DNA of 64,000 bases from Mesorhizobium norvegicum (GCF_004919685.1 NZ_SMYZ01000064.1:1-64000); one strand, 5' to 3'; numbered from the stretch's first letter, positions 27,158-35,725 are shown. Made by a program: numbers and translations. The notes: generated by a model from the letters alone, not told the origin.

Positions 27158-28834
27158 ATGAATGCCAAAGCGAGCTCCACCTTGGCTATATCCGGCCGAG
27201 CCGCGCTTTATCTCCGCGTATCGACCGGCCGGCAGGCTGAGCACGACCTTTCAATCCCCGACCAGCGTCGCCAGCTACAGGCCTATTGTCAGACGAAGGG
27301 AATTGCGGTGGCGACGGAGTTTGTTGAGCCAGGTGCGTCGGCGACCGACGACAAGCGGCCCGAATTCCAGAGAATGATGGACGCTGCATCGCAACGCCCA
27401 GCGCCCTTCGACACTATCATTGTCCACTCGTTCTCACGGTTCTTTCGCGATCAGTTTCAGCTCGAGTTCTATGTCCGACGGTTGGCGAAGAACAATGTTC
27501 GGCTGACGTCAGTTACACAGGATCTCGGCGACGATCCCATGAGTACCATGATGCGCCAGATCATGGCGCTATTCGATGAGTATCAGTCCAAGGAGAACGC
27601 CAAGCATACGCTTCGGGCTATGCGCGAAAACGCTCGGCAGGGTTTCTGGAATGGGTCCAGACCACCCTACGGCTACCGGACCGTGGCCGCCGAGCAACGT
27701 GGCACCCGGACCAAAAAGAAAATCGAACCTGACCCTCTCACCGTCGACCATGTCCGCTTGATGTTTCGTTTGGCGCGTGCCGGCGACAGCGATAACGGCC
27801 CGATGGGAGTGCGTCAGATCGCCAGCTATCTGAACAATCGCGGGATTCGGACACAAACCGGAGGCCGGTGGGGTCTCGGAGGAGTCCATCAGGTCCTTAC
27901 GCGCTCGACCTACATCGGGCGACATCGTTTTAACGTCAGCGGCAAACGGAAGGGCGTTGAGAAGGCTGCGGAAGATGTCGTCGAAGTCGAGGTGAAGCCG
28001 ATCATCGAAGAGGATGAATTTAATACCGTACAGGAGCTTCTTAAGTCGCGAAGCCCGCAGTTGCGGGCGCCTCGATTCGTGAACAGCCCGATGCTCTTGG
28101 GTGGTGTCGTGTTCTGCGAGGACTGTGGAGGTGCGATGACCCTGCGCACCTCGGGAAAGGGAAAACAGTATCGATACTACACCTGTTGCACGACCGCCCG
28201 GCAGGGACAGACCGGTTGCAAGGGTCGAACAATGCCGATGGAGAAACTCGACGAATTGGTCGCGAACTATGTGGAACAGCGACTTTTGAACCCAGCTAGG
28301 CTCGAGGCGTTGCTGTCCGGGTTGCTACGACGAAGGGCAGAGCAAAACAATCGCGAGAAGGACCGGGCCGGCGATCTGCGACGACAGGCTGCTGACGCCG
28401 AGGGGAAGCTCACGCGACTTTATGAAGCGATCGAGAACGGTCTGGCTGATTTGGCGGATAGCAACCTCAAGGGACGAATCGCGGAGTTGAAGAGAATTCG
28501 GGATGCGGCCAACGCCGATGCCGAGCGCGCGATGGACCGAGACAGCCATGCGGTCAAGATAACGCATGAGGCGGTTGCGCGGTTCGCAGAAGCTGCCACG
28601 CAGCGACTCCGGGATGGGGACGGAAGCTTTAGGCGTCACCATCTGCAAACGCTGGTGCAGCGAGTTGACATTGGAGCTGAGCGGATTCTGATCAAGGGAT
28701 CAAAGGCTACGCTTCTTCAGACACTTGTAGCGTCAGGCGAAAAGCCTGGCGTGTGCACGGCGGGGCGCGAAGTTCGCAGTTTTGTACTGAAATGGCTCCC
28801 CGGGCCGGATTCGAACCAGCGACCAACCGGTTAA
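27158..28834 (+). CDS. Large serine recombinase (site-specific integrase)
   Basis: A 558-aa serine recombinase starting after GAGAGGAGG. The resolvase domain (1-150) has the nucleophile Ser22 in ALYLRVSTGRQ and further signatures IIVHSFSRFFRDQ and LFDEYQSKENAKHTLRAM. A recombinase domain (about 170-290) and a zinc ribbon (VFCEDCGGAMTLRT then YYTCC) follow, then a coiled coil. The last residues, LPGPDSNQRPTG, are encoded by the antisense strand of the tRNA-Asn gene, so the stop lies inside the tRNA. It probably integrates the island at this tRNA. Confidence 0.92.
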   Translation: MNAKASSTLAISGRAALYLRVSTGRQAEHDLSIPDQRRQLQAYCQTKGIAVATEFVEPGASATDDKRPEFQRMMDAASQRPAPFDTIIVHSFSRFFRDQFQLEFYVRRLAKNNVRLTSVTQDLGDDPMSTMMRQIMALFDEYQSKENAKHTLRAMRENARQGFWNGSRPPYGYRTVAAEQRGTRTKKKIEPDPLTVDHVRLMFRLARAGDSDNGPMGVRQIASYLNNRGIRTQTGGRWGLGGVHQVLTRSTYIGRHRFNVSGKRKGVEKAAEDVVEVEVKPIIEEDEFNTVQELLKSRSPQLRAPRFVNSPMLLGGVVFCEDCGGAMTLRTSGKGKQYRYYTCCTTARQGQTGCKGRTMPMEKLDELVANYVEQRLLNPARLEALLSGLLRRRAEQNNREKDRAGDLRRQAADAEGKLTRLYEAIENGLADLADSNLKGRIAELKRIRDAANADAERAMDRDSHAVKITHEAVARFAEAATQRLRDGDGSFRRHHLQTLVQRVDIGAERILIKGSKATLLQTLVASGEKPGVCTAGREVRSFVLKWLPGPDSNQRPTG

Positions 28835-28867
28835 CAGCCGGTTGCTCTACCACTGAGCTACCGGGGA
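28793..28867 (-). tRNA. tRNA-Asn (anticodon GTT)
   Basis: Read on the minus strand the gene starts TCCCCGGTAGCTCAGTGGTA, has the anticodon loop CTGTTAA and T loop GGTTCGAATCC, and ends CCGGGGA-G-CCA with encoded CCA. The acceptor stem TCCCCGG/CCGGGGA pairs perfectly. Its 3' 42 bases overlap the C-terminal codons of the serine recombinase on the other strand, and the last 15 bases are repeated at 2967-2981. Confidence 0.97.
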
Positions 28868-29091
28868 ACGGAGGCTCTTATGTGAGTGGCGCAGCCTATA
28901 GCTGCCCTTTTCGGCTTTGCAAAGAAGCATTTCGCATTTTTCCGAGGCTTTTTCGCGCAGGGGTTTCTCGCAATCGTCGGCGGATGCCCTCATATTAGCC
29001 GTCTTGCCAGGGATACGGAACCGAAAGCGCGGCTGCGGCTTTGGTTTAGCGGTGCTCCTGAACGATCAAAACGGATTAACCTTTCGAGACG

Positions 29092-29349
29092 ATGACAGCA
29101 CAAGACAACCAGATGCCGGCGCGAAAAATCTCGGTTTTCGGGCGTGAGTTCAAGATGCCGCGCTCGCGCGGGCTCAGAATCACCATCGGCTTCCTGCTGA
29201 CCATCGGCGGCATCCTCGGATTCCTGCCGATCCTCGGCTTCTGGATGGTTCCGCTCGGATTGCTGGTGCTGTCCTATGAGTTCGCCATGGTGCGCCGTCA
29301 CCGACGCCGCTTTGTCGTCTGGTGGGAACGGCGCCGCCGACCGGATTGA
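29092..29349 (+). CDS. Small two-helix membrane protein (PGPGW-like)
   Basis: An 85-aa protein with two closely spaced membrane segments (ITIGFLLTIGGILGFLPILG and FWMVPLGLLVLSYEF) and a basic C-terminus RRHRRRFVVWWERRRRPD. This resembles the small PGPGW-type transmembrane family. It lies between the two mobile elements on what looks like ordinary chromosome. Function unknown. The region 28868-29091 before it shows no gene. Confidence 0.7.
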   Translation: MTAQDNQMPARKISVFGREFKMPRSRGLRITIGFLLTIGGILGFLPILGFWMVPLGLLVLSYEFAMVRRHRRRFVVWWERRRRPD

Positions 29350-29373
29350 CGTTCGGTAGCGGAAGGGGCCGCT

Positions 29374-29580
29374 TCAGCGGGCGGCGTGCTCTTCCAGTGC
29401 TTCGTGGATCTGTTTGAGAATTACCGCGGCTGAGGCAAGCCTTGCCCTGTTGTGCGGCGACAGGCTGCCCGCACCTTCGATGGACAGGCGATCGATGGCG
29501 TAGTGCAAAAGCTCTCCGCACTGCGGCAGAGACAGGCTGGCCGACGCGTTCTTGTCTTTTACCACCGTTGCCTGATGCAT
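29374..29580 (-). CDS. Hypothetical protein (68 aa)
   Basis: A short frame starting at 29580 with AGGAGG seven bases before ATG. The protein MHQATVVKDKNASASLSLPQ then CGELLHYAIDRLSIEG is helical and soluble. No family recognised. It faces the membrane protein gene tail to tail. The 227 bases to the tRNA-Cys gene contain no gene. Confidence 0.6.
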   Translation of the reverse strand: MHQATVVKDKNASASLSLPQCGELLHYAIDRLSIEGAGSLSPHNRARLASAAVILKQIHEALEEHAAR

Positions 29581-29807
29581 GTGTTTGCCTCCTGGCGTGC
29601 TCAACGCATGGGCCGTGGATGCGTTTCTTCCAGCGACAAGCCATGCTTAACAATCCGCTAATATGCCGTTGTGTTGCCTGGGTAATGAGGATTTGACGGA
29701 TGCTGCCCTGAACTGGCGCAGAGGAAACCGTTCGGAATGCACGGTGGCCGCTTGACGGCATTTTCGCCGCAACCTATTGGAACCGGGTGGAACGCCGGGA
29801 GCAACGA

Positions 29808-29881
29808 GGCCTCGTGGCGGAGTGGTTACGCAGAGGACTGCAAATCCTTGCACCCCGGTTCGATTCCGGGCGAGGCCTCCA
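29808..29881 (+). tRNA. tRNA-Cys (anticodon GCA)
   Basis: The gene starts GGCCTCGTGGCGGAGTGGTT, has anticodon loop CTGCAAA, T loop GGTTCGATTCC, and ends CGAGGCC-T-CCA with encoded CCA. The acceptor stem pairs fully. It is the integration target of the prophage: the tyrosine integrase gene ends four bases after the tRNA 3' end. Confidence 0.97.
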
Positions 29882-29884
29882 TTC

Positions 29885-31102
29885 TCAAGCGCGGCGGACG
29901 CTTGATGAATGATTTTGTTCGATAATTTCCGCAGGTGTGGCAGCCGGAACCGAACCGGTATCCGCAGGGTGTGGCAATACGTTCCCGATTTCACCCCAGT
30001 CGATGCGCTCGACGGCCTGCCTGGCGAGCCGGGATTGCTGCTTGCGGGCGGTGTAGATTTTTGAGGTTTTGCCGTCGTCCCAGCCGAATAGCCCGTCCAT
30101 CATCGAATCAGTGGCTTCGTTTTCGGCGATCTTGGTAGCCAGACCCTTGCGCACCGAGTGCGCCGTCAGATGGGGTAGGCCGGCCTGGTTGAACCATTCC
30201 GACACCCTCTGCGATAGGCCCTTGATCGAGAACGGGTGGCCATAATCGGTCATCATGTAGTAGAGGCCGGCGATCTTGTGCATGTCGAGCACGAGCGCGA
30301 GAATCGGATGGATCGGCACCTCGAGTGTCTTCGGCCGGCGATTCCTGCCCTTGAAGACACGGAAGATGAAGATGTCCGCGCGGCGGTGTCTTGGACCGAT
30401 CGCCTGCAGGTCGGAGACGCGGAAGCCGACATACATCAGCAGCGTCAGAGCCAGCACGGCCTTTGAACTGGTGCCATGGTGCCGGACATAGATGCCGATC
30501 TCCTCGCTGGTGATGGTCTCATGCCCGTCCGTCTTCTTGCGGTACGACCGGACGAATCGCGCGGTGTTGACCTGCATGATCGGCACCGGCTTGCCGTCCC
30601 GGCCGTCGCGCGTGGTTTCGAACACCTGGCGAAGGACCTTCAGCCGCTCATCGGCGGCGAAGGGTGTATCGGCCTTGCGGTTGCGGAGCTTCTGGATGTT
30701 GTCGATCGTGAGCTGCTTCAACGGCATGTCGGCGAAAAGATCATCGCCGCCGGTCTTCACCGGCTCCAGCAACATCGAATCGATGATCTGCCGCCGCTTG
30801 GCCTGCGTCGTTTTGTCCAGCTTCAGAAAGGCGTCCGACTTCACATACAGCACGCACAGCCAGCGGAAGCTGTTCGGCAGTGGATGGCCGGGCAGGGTGG
30901 CCTTTGCCGAGGGCTTGGGCGTCTCGCCTTTGTCGACCTTGTTGCGCGCTGTCCAGTATTCGGTGGAAAAGGCTTCCGATTCTGGATCGTCGGGAAGGCG
31001 GCAGACCCTCACGCCCTCGAAGCGGAAATAGTATCGCATGCGACCATGCCGCGATTTGTTCGCCTCGATATAGGGCAGGTCGATCGTCGCCAAATCTTCC
31101 AT
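29885..31102 (-). CDS. int: Prophage tyrosine integrase
   Basis: A 405-aa tyrosine recombinase. After an N-terminal arm-binding and core-binding region (MEDLATIDLPYIEANKSRHG onward), the catalytic domain carries the first Arg in YVGFRVSDL, the HxxR box in LTAHSVRKGLA, and the nucleophilic Tyr in SKIYTARKQ. The start at 31102 overlaps the upstream stop (TGATG). The gene lies directly beside tRNA-Cys and transcribes toward it, as is usual for phage int genes at tRNA sites. Confidence 0.95.
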   Translation of the reverse strand: MEDLATIDLPYIEANKSRHGRMRYYFRFEGVRVCRLPDDPESEAFSTEYWTARNKVDKGETPKPSAKATLPGHPLPNSFRWLCVLYVKSDAFLKLDKTTQAKRRQIIDSMLLEPVKTGGDDLFADMPLKQLTIDNIQKLRNRKADTPFAADERLKVLRQVFETTRDGRDGKPVPIMQVNTARFVRSYRKKTDGHETITSEEIGIYVRHHGTSSKAVLALTLLMYVGFRVSDLQAIGPRHRRADIFIFRVFKGRNRRPKTLEVPIHPILALVLDMHKIAGLYYMMTDYGHPFSIKGLSQRVSEWFNQAGLPHLTAHSVRKGLATKIAENEATDSMMDGLFGWDDGKTSKIYTARKQQSRLARQAVERIDWGEIGNVLPHPADTGSVPAATPAEIIEQNHSSSVRRA

Positions 31103-31359
31103 CAGTCGGCGTCCCACCGTCCCGGCTCGCCGTCCTGCTCCTGCTGCTCGCCGTCAGTAGGCCACTCGGCAAGCGCGGCGTCAATCTCGGCAACCCGCCA
31201 AAGCTTGCGGGAATGCCAGACGCGTGGCCTGGGCAAAAGGCCTTCCTCGACCATCTGCAGCACGCTTGTGGGGCTGACGTCCATGGCGATCGCCACCTTG
31301 GTCAGCGACATCGCGATGCGCGGTACGGAGGCTCCCAGGGGCGTGGTGTCGTGTTTCAC
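31102..31359 (-). CDS. Excisionase-like HTH protein
   Basis: An 85-aa MerR/AlpA-like winged-helix protein with MSLTKVAIAMDVSPTSVLQM, EEGLLPRPRVWHSRKLWRVA and EIDAALAEWP, typical of phage excisionases and recombination directionality factors. A GTG start overlaps the previous stop (GTGA), and its own stop overlaps the integrase start, so int and this gene are translationally coupled. Confidence 0.75.
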   Translation of the reverse strand: MKHDTTPLGASVPRIAMSLTKVAIAMDVSPTSVLQMVEEGLLPRPRVWHSRKLWRVAEIDAALAEWPTDGEQQEQDGEPGRWDAD

Positions 31360-31571
31360 GGGCTGGCCTTCCGGATGGCGTTGCCGCTGGTGATCATTGC
31401 ATAGCCGTCGACGAACTCGACCCGGATCGAGTTGAAACGGGCCATAGCAGGCCGTCCGAAGCCCGCCAGAGCGAACGAGGCGGTTCCGGCGCGGCTTCGT
31501 GCCGTGACCGCGCAGCGTTCACCCTTGCGGCTCTGGCGATCCCAGCGGAAGATATAGGGCAGGGCGGTCAA
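31356..31571 (-). CDS. Small phage protein (71 aa)
   Basis: A frame from a TTG (31571) that overlaps the stop of the ASCH gene, encoding TALPYIFRWDRQSRKGERCA and FNSIRVEFVDGYAMITSGNA. It is basic in the N-terminal half with a beta-rich C-terminus. The last codons overlap the GTG of the excisionase gene. No family recognised. The unusual TTG start is supported by the overlap pattern of its neighbours. Confidence 0.6.
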   Translation of the reverse strand: MTALPYIFRWDRQSRKGERCAVTARSRAGTASFALAGFGRPAMARFNSIRVEFVDGYAMITSGNAIRKASP

Positions 31572-32029
31572 GCCGGCCTCCAGTCCCAAAAGCCTTGCGC
31601 TCCCTTGGCGGGCTGGATCGGTTGCAACGCCTCGATATCGGTCAGCGGCCACGCCCAGTTCGAGTGTGCGTCACGATCGCTGTCGTTAAGCTTGGCGCCG
31701 AATTCCGAGACGATCTCGAAGGCGCGCGCCGGCTGGCCGAGCACGGCCGTGCCGACAATCGAGGCGAGCGGTAGGGCAAGCGGGTTGGAATGCCAGCGCT
31801 CTAGCATCTCCAGCGCCTCGGGCTTCAGCGCTGTCGACCAAGCCTCGGGCGAGCGTAGGCGGATGATCAGGTCTGCAAGCTCCGCCTTTTTGACCGGCCG
31901 GGCGCCGGCATGGATAGCGATGCGCTGGCCGCGCAGTGAGACAGGAGCCGGCCAGCCTCGAAACTCATAGGGCTTGACGCCAGCGATGATCAGCGTTGCC
32001 CATGGCTGCCAAATGGTCAGGGCTTTCAC
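31568..32029 (-). CDS. ASCH domain-containing protein
   Basis: A 153-aa protein starting at a GTG overlapping the previous stop. The N-terminus VKALTIWQPWATLIIAGVKP then YEFRGWP is the characteristic ASCH-type start, followed by IAIHAGARPVKKAEL and SIVGTAVLGQPARA. ASCH domains have an RNA-binding PUA-like fold and occur in phage and translation-linked proteins. Cytoplasmic. Biological role here unknown. Confidence 0.8.
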   Translation of the reverse strand: MKALTIWQPWATLIIAGVKPYEFRGWPAPVSLRGQRIAIHAGARPVKKAELADLIIRLRSPEAWSTALKPEALEMLERWHSNPLALPLASIVGTAVLGQPARAFEIVSEFGAKLNDSDRDAHSNWAWPLTDIEALQPIQPAKGAQGFWDWRPA

Positions 32030-32502
32030 GGCGACACCTCTGGACGATGTGGATCCTGCGTTGAGGGGGTGAGCGGTTCCGCAATCGCTTGCCAATGGGT
32101 GTGATATCCGGGCCATCCGCCAACATTGGCGCGCATGAGTTTCTCAACGCCATGCGCGCGCAGCTCGACTTCGACGGTTTGTCCGCAATCAAGTGGGCTT
32201 CCTACATACGGCGCCTCGGCGATTGGGAAGCGCCACCAGAGAACGGGGCCGTCCTCTTCCGACCATTCATCGGCAGGTCGCAGCACCGAGCTTTGCGGGG
32301 CCGGAATGGCTGCGAGATCTGCCGTTGCGGGGATGGTGATGAAGCGGGCGAGGCGCTGTGCAATAACGCTCGCTGTGATACGCGCGTTCGGTAGCGGCGC
32401 ATTTCCGTACCAGTCCGCCACCATTTCGGCGATCGATTCCGATGCTCTGTCGATGTCGAGCGCCTTCACTGCTACCGGCGCCACCTCTTTGCTGATCGTC
32501 AT
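32026..32502 (-). CDS. Phage hypothetical protein, DUF551-like core
   Basis: A 158-aa protein. The central part DGPVLWWRFPIAEAPYVGSP and the later GYHTHWQAIAEPL are a short beta-rich module of the kind seen in DUF551-like phage proteins, which assemble around a Trp-rich core. The N-terminal half is helical. The start overlaps the upstream stop (ATGA). Function unknown. Confidence 0.6.
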   Translation of the reverse strand: MTISKEVAPVAVKALDIDRASESIAEMVADWYGNAPLPNARITASVIAQRLARFITIPATADLAAIPAPQSSVLRPADEWSEEDGPVLWWRFPIAEAPYVGSPLDCGQTVEVELRAHGVEKLMRANVGGWPGYHTHWQAIAEPLTPSTQDPHRPEVSP

Positions 32503-32705
32503 AGAAGCCTCCCTTGGGGCCTAGCAGGGCGTGAGCAATCCTGGCATGTGTGCTGCCACTCGCCGGCGACCTTGGCGAAGATAAAGCCTTCGCGGCGAGC
32601 GTCGGACACCATCACGTCGAACTCGTCGGCCTGATAGGTGCGTGTCTGGCTGGTGCCGCATTCGCAGACGATCTGCTGCTGGCCGGCTTCCTTCTCGATC
32701 GTCAT
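32499..32705 (-). CDS. Small Cys-motif phage protein
   Basis: A 68-aa protein MTIEKEAGQQQIVCECGTSQ with a later TCQDCSRPARP. The CEC and CQDC pairs could bind one zinc ion, giving a small zinc-finger fold. Start and stop both overlap neighbouring genes by four bases, which supports the assignment. Function unknown. Confidence 0.65.
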   Translation of the reverse strand: MTIEKEAGQQQIVCECGTSQTRTYQADEFDVMVSDARREGFIFAKVAGEWQHTCQDCSRPARPQGRLL

Positions 32706-33166
32706 GGCGCTGGTCCGGCTTTGGAAAGATGCCCCTCTATCCACGCCCGCATCTTTTCGAAGCGCTCTTCCGGCGTGATCCTGATGCTTTTACCGTCCTC
32801 GTCATGCCGGATGTAGCCATTCTCGTCGGTCGACCAACTCCAGTACTCGTCGTTCATGTAGACGATCTCCTGCGCCAGCGGCGCGGCGATGCCGAAGGTG
32901 CCGGCGATGGCGTCATAGTTCTCTGGGTCGAGCTTGCTCATGTCGACGCCACGGGCGCGGCCGACCGACCCGATGGCGCAGACCTGGCCGCCTGCCTCCA
33001 GTTCGCTCGCGACGAGCTTCTTCTCGGGCAGCGCATCCATGGCGGCCAGCATTTCGCGCAAGAATGCCTGGCCACGCTTGCCACGAATGGCGCTCTTGAC
33101 CGTGCCGCGCCACATGATGTGCCGCCATTGGTCGTCCATGTCCTCGACGTAACCTGACCTGCTCAT
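32702..33166 (-). CDS. Phage hypothetical protein (154 aa)
   Basis: The chosen start is MSRSGYVEDMDDQWRHIMWR at 33166. The protein continues VKSAIRGKRGQAFLREMLAA, VCAIGSVGRARGVDMSKL and AAPLAQEIVYMNDE, a soluble alpha/beta protein that I recall as common in rhizobial prophages but without assigned function. It ends four bases into the next gene. It lies 11 bases downstream of the mucR-like gene. Confidence 0.7.
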   Translation of the reverse strand: MSRSGYVEDMDDQWRHIMWRGTVKSAIRGKRGQAFLREMLAAMDALPEKKLVASELEAGGQVCAIGSVGRARGVDMSKLDPENYDAIAGTFGIAAPLAQEIVYMNDEYWSWSTDENGYIRHDEDGKSIRITPEERFEKMRAWIEGHLSKAGPAP

Positions 33167-33177
33167 CAGCCCGGCGC

Positions 33178-33579
33178 CTATTGCAGCGCGTGGTGGCTGC
33201 CGGCGCGGCCGAGGCCGGACGCCTTGGCCAGGGCCGAACGCTTCTGCGAATAGTTCGGCGCGACCATCGGATAGTCGGCGCCGAGGCCCCATTTGGAGCG
33301 GTATTCGTCCGCCGTCATGCCGAGTGCTGCCAGATGGCGCTTCAGCGATTTGAAGGGCTTGCCGTCGTCAAGGCAGATGATGTGGTCAGGAAAAACCGAG
33401 CGCTTCGGGTTGACGGCCGGCACGGGGGCCTCGGTCGGTTTTGCCGGTTCGCCGGCCAGCTTGCGCACCGCGGCGTCGACGCTGGCGATGAGATCCGGCA
33501 GGCCGGCGGCCGGCACCGGGTTATTGCTCACATAGGCCTGGACGATGCTGGCGGTGAGTTCGGTCAGTCTTGCGGTCAT
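33178..33579 (-). CDS. Prophage MucR family transcriptional regulator
   Basis: A 133-aa MucR protein: N-terminal ELTASIVQAYVSNNPVPAAG, the motif AVNPKRSVFPD, zinc finger IICLDDGKPFKSLKRHL and MTADEYRSKWGLGADYPMVA. It lacks the long lysine-rich tail of the island copy at 3609. Host MucR controls surface polysaccharide and cell-cycle genes, so a phage copy could alter host regulation or silence phage genes in the lysogen (inferred). Confidence 0.9.
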   Translation of the reverse strand: MTARLTELTASIVQAYVSNNPVPAAGLPDLIASVDAAVRKLAGEPAKPTEAPVPAVNPKRSVFPDHIICLDDGKPFKSLKRHLAALGMTADEYRSKWGLGADYPMVAPNYSQKRSALAKASGLGRAGSHHALQ

Positions 33580-33584
33580 TGCAG

Positions 33585-34727
33585 TTACTCCACAGGTTGC
33601 AGGTTGGGAAAGGCTTTGTGCTCGATTCCGTCGAGCAGGCGGCCGGCGGCTTTCTTGCCGACGCGGAATGTCAAGTGACCATCAGAGGTCGATGCGAACT
33701 CGACGCCACCATCTGCAAAGGCGTGCCTTGGCGCCTGTTGGGGGGTGCCGCCGTAGTGCAGTTTCATTCGGCCCGGTTTGACCGCCGTCGCGCCGTGGAC
33801 CTTTCCGTGGCCCGGGAGGTTTTGTCCGACGGGCAGATATTCGCCCCACTGCTTGAAGAAGAACGCCTTGCCAGTTGCGGTGCAATCGTCGCGGATCCTA
33901 CGCGGTGCATTTGGATGCATAGGGCGCGCTTTCGGGCCGCTCTCGCCACCGGCGATGATCATGTCGAGGCCGGGAATGCTGGACCTCGGTGCGCCGCCCA
34001 GCGCATCGATCGTGAATTCAGCCTCGCGGACTTCAGGATGGTCGATGAAGGTGCCGGCGCTGGTGCCGAGCGAGATCCGGCGGAAGTTGATCTCACTGAG
34101 CAAGGGCTCGGCCGAGACGAAGCGGATCGCTGCCGGGGTGAACAACAGAGACGAAACGCGCTCGTCCGCTTCCTGCTGGCGCTCGGCGGAGACGCCAAGC
34201 CAGACGTTCGGCAGGGGCCATGCCGGTGCCGGGCATCCGGCTGCTTCTTCTGCGAGCGATGGCATAAGGCACCATGCGCGAAACTGAGCGTCGGAAGGCG
34301 TCCAAGCGCGGATCCTGCCGATGCCTTCGGTCAGATATTCCCGCATGCGCGTCGCGCGCTTGGTCAGCACCTGGAACGTGTGCTGAGGGGCGAGCGCCAT
34401 AATGGCGAAGACGCGGTCGATCCACTCGTCTGGCACGTCCTCGTGGAAGAGATCGCCCATGGAGTTGACGAAGATGCGGCGCGGCGCGCGCCAGGTTAGC
34501 GGCTGCAACAGGGTCTTTTCCGGCGCCAACGCCAGCTTGCCGGTCCAGATGGTGTTGCCGTTCACCTTCTTCGTCGTGCCGGCGTAGTGCTTGGCGCCGC
34601 CCATTGCCTCGATGCGGCCGGCCATCTTCATGGCGTAGCAGTTGGTGCAGCCGGGCGAGACGATGGAGCAGCCGACAACGGGGTTCCACGTCGCGTCGGT
34701 CCATTCGATGGCGGATTTGTCAGCCAT
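33585..34727 (-). CDS. DUF5131 (phage Gp37/Gp68) family protein
   Basis: A 380-aa protein starting MADKSAIEWTDATWNPVVGC, with the cysteine pattern GCSIVSPGCTNCYAM at about residues 19-33, IFVNSMGDLFHEDVP and HTFQVLTKRATRMREYL, all signatures of DUF5131. The cysteine triad suggests an iron-sulfur or radical-type centre, but no activity is established to my knowledge. It overlaps the upstream HTH gene by one base. Confidence 0.9.
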   Translation of the reverse strand: MADKSAIEWTDATWNPVVGCSIVSPGCTNCYAMKMAGRIEAMGGAKHYAGTTKKVNGNTIWTGKLALAPEKTLLQPLTWRAPRRIFVNSMGDLFHEDVPDEWIDRVFAIMALAPQHTFQVLTKRATRMREYLTEGIGRIRAWTPSDAQFRAWCLMPSLAEEAAGCPAPAWPLPNVWLGVSAERQQEADERVSSLLFTPAAIRFVSAEPLLSEINFRRISLGTSAGTFIDHPEVREAEFTIDALGGAPRSSIPGLDMIIAGGESGPKARPMHPNAPRRIRDDCTATGKAFFFKQWGEYLPVGQNLPGHGKVHGATAVKPGRMKLHYGGTPQQAPRHAFADGGVEFASTSDGHLTFRVGKKAAGRLLDGIEHKAFPNLQPVE

Positions 34728-35080
34728 TATGCCCAACCCTTCAAATCGTCAGCGTCGTCCAGAACGGCGTCGATCATCTTCTCGTCGCTCACAGTCTCGA
34801 CGATGAGACGAGCCAGCCGGTTCGGATGCATATTTCGTTTCGCCGCGTGCGGGCCCAAAGCGTTGAGCACGTCGATCGGAAACAAGACCGTGCGGCATAG
34901 TTCTTCGAGCGGGCGAGGCGCGCGCTTGGCGCGGCCGGCAGAATGCTCCAGCGCCGAGACGGTCGTCGTCTTTATGCCGATGCGTGCCGCAATCTCCGCC
35001 GTCGAGATGCCCTGCCTGCGCAGCGCCAGCACGGCATCTGTCCGACTTGGGTAGCCGAGGGTTTCTATCCGGACGCCCAT
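34727..35080 (-). CDS. HTH domain phage protein
   Basis: A 117-aa protein MGVRIETLGYPSRTDAVLAL with a homeodomain-like helix-turn-helix RRQGISTAEIAARIGIKTTT at about residues 20-45, followed by a helical region. Probably a DNA-binding regulator of the early minus-strand operon. It overlaps both neighbours (TGATG junction upstream). Confidence 0.7.
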   Translation of the reverse strand: MGVRIETLGYPSRTDAVLALRRQGISTAEIAARIGIKTTTVSALEHSAGRAKRAPRPLEELCRTVLFPIDVLNALGPHAAKRNMHPNRLARLIVETVSDEKMIDAVLDDADDLKGWA

Positions 35081-35328
35081 CAGCGCGCCCCTTTCCGAAG
35101 TTCAGAGAAGCGCTCGATGGCGTGCTGAAGGCTGGCCTCGCCCAATCCAACAGCGACCGCAGGGGCAAGGCCGTAGTGCTTGTTCAGAATTTCCATCATG
35201 CCGAGCTGGACGGTTTCAGACAAAACCATCAGGTCAGAATAAGATGCTCCATCCTTGATGGCGGAGCCGACCACATCTCGGACGAAGCGCTCGGACAGCA
35301 GGTTGTGCATGCTGGTTCTGTCAGCCAT
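35080..35328 (-). CDS. Phage hypothetical protein (82 aa)
   Basis: A helical protein MADRTSMHNLLSERFVRDVV, then KDGASYSDLMVLSETVQLGM and LQHAIERFSELRKGAR. The start at 35328 lies inside the end of the upstream gene (8-base overlap). No membrane segment or motif seen. Function unknown. Confidence 0.65.
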   Translation of the reverse strand: MADRTSMHNLLSERFVRDVVGSAIKDGASYSDLMVLSETVQLGMMEILNKHYGLAPAVAVGLGEASLQHAIERFSELRKGAR

Positions 35329-35725
35329 TCCAGTGTTTCCCCATGATCTCTTGAACGGCGTTGACCAGGCGATCAGCGGCGATGCCACCGTGTTCGCGGG
35401 CGGTAAGGGCGGCGTGGTAGCGGTCGATCGCGCTGGAAATCTTCGTCAGCGCCTCACCGGTTTCGAACGCTGCTTTCGATGAAGCGATGTGGCGCATGGC
35501 GCGCTGGGTCGATCGGCCATCTGCCTGCATCAGGGTCTCCGGGCCGTCCTGAAACATCGGTCGGCCGTAGGCGTCGAACGACACCACGGTGATGAAGGCC
35601 GAGGGCCTGGCTTCCATGAACTCGCGCAGCGTCTTCGTCGTCAGTGCAGCGGGGAAAGGACCCTTGCCTTGAGGGACGCAACCAGGTTCGCGCAGTTCGA
35701 GCCAAAAGGCGGCCTCGTCAGCCAT
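35321..35725 (-). CDS. Phage hypothetical protein (134 aa)
   Basis: A soluble protein MADEAAFWLELREPGCVPQG, FITVVSFDAYGRPMFQDGPE, and a helical C-terminus (TKISSAIDRYHAALTAREHG). It starts just inside the end of the reverse transcriptase gene. It is not recognisable as an Avd accessory protein of DGRs. Function unknown. Confidence 0.6.
   Translation of the reverse strand: MADEAAFWLELREPGCVPQGKGPFPAALTTKTLREFMEARPSAFITVVSFDAYGRPMFQDGPETLMQADGRSTQRAMRHIASSKAAFETGEALTKISSAIDRYHAALTAREHGGIAADRLVNAVQEIMGKHWNG

Noticed and set aside
28753..28998. Plus-strand frame reading GFEPATNRLTAGCSTTELPG.
   Set aside because: This is the usual artefact of translating a tRNA-Asn gene; it also overlaps the recombinase in another frame.
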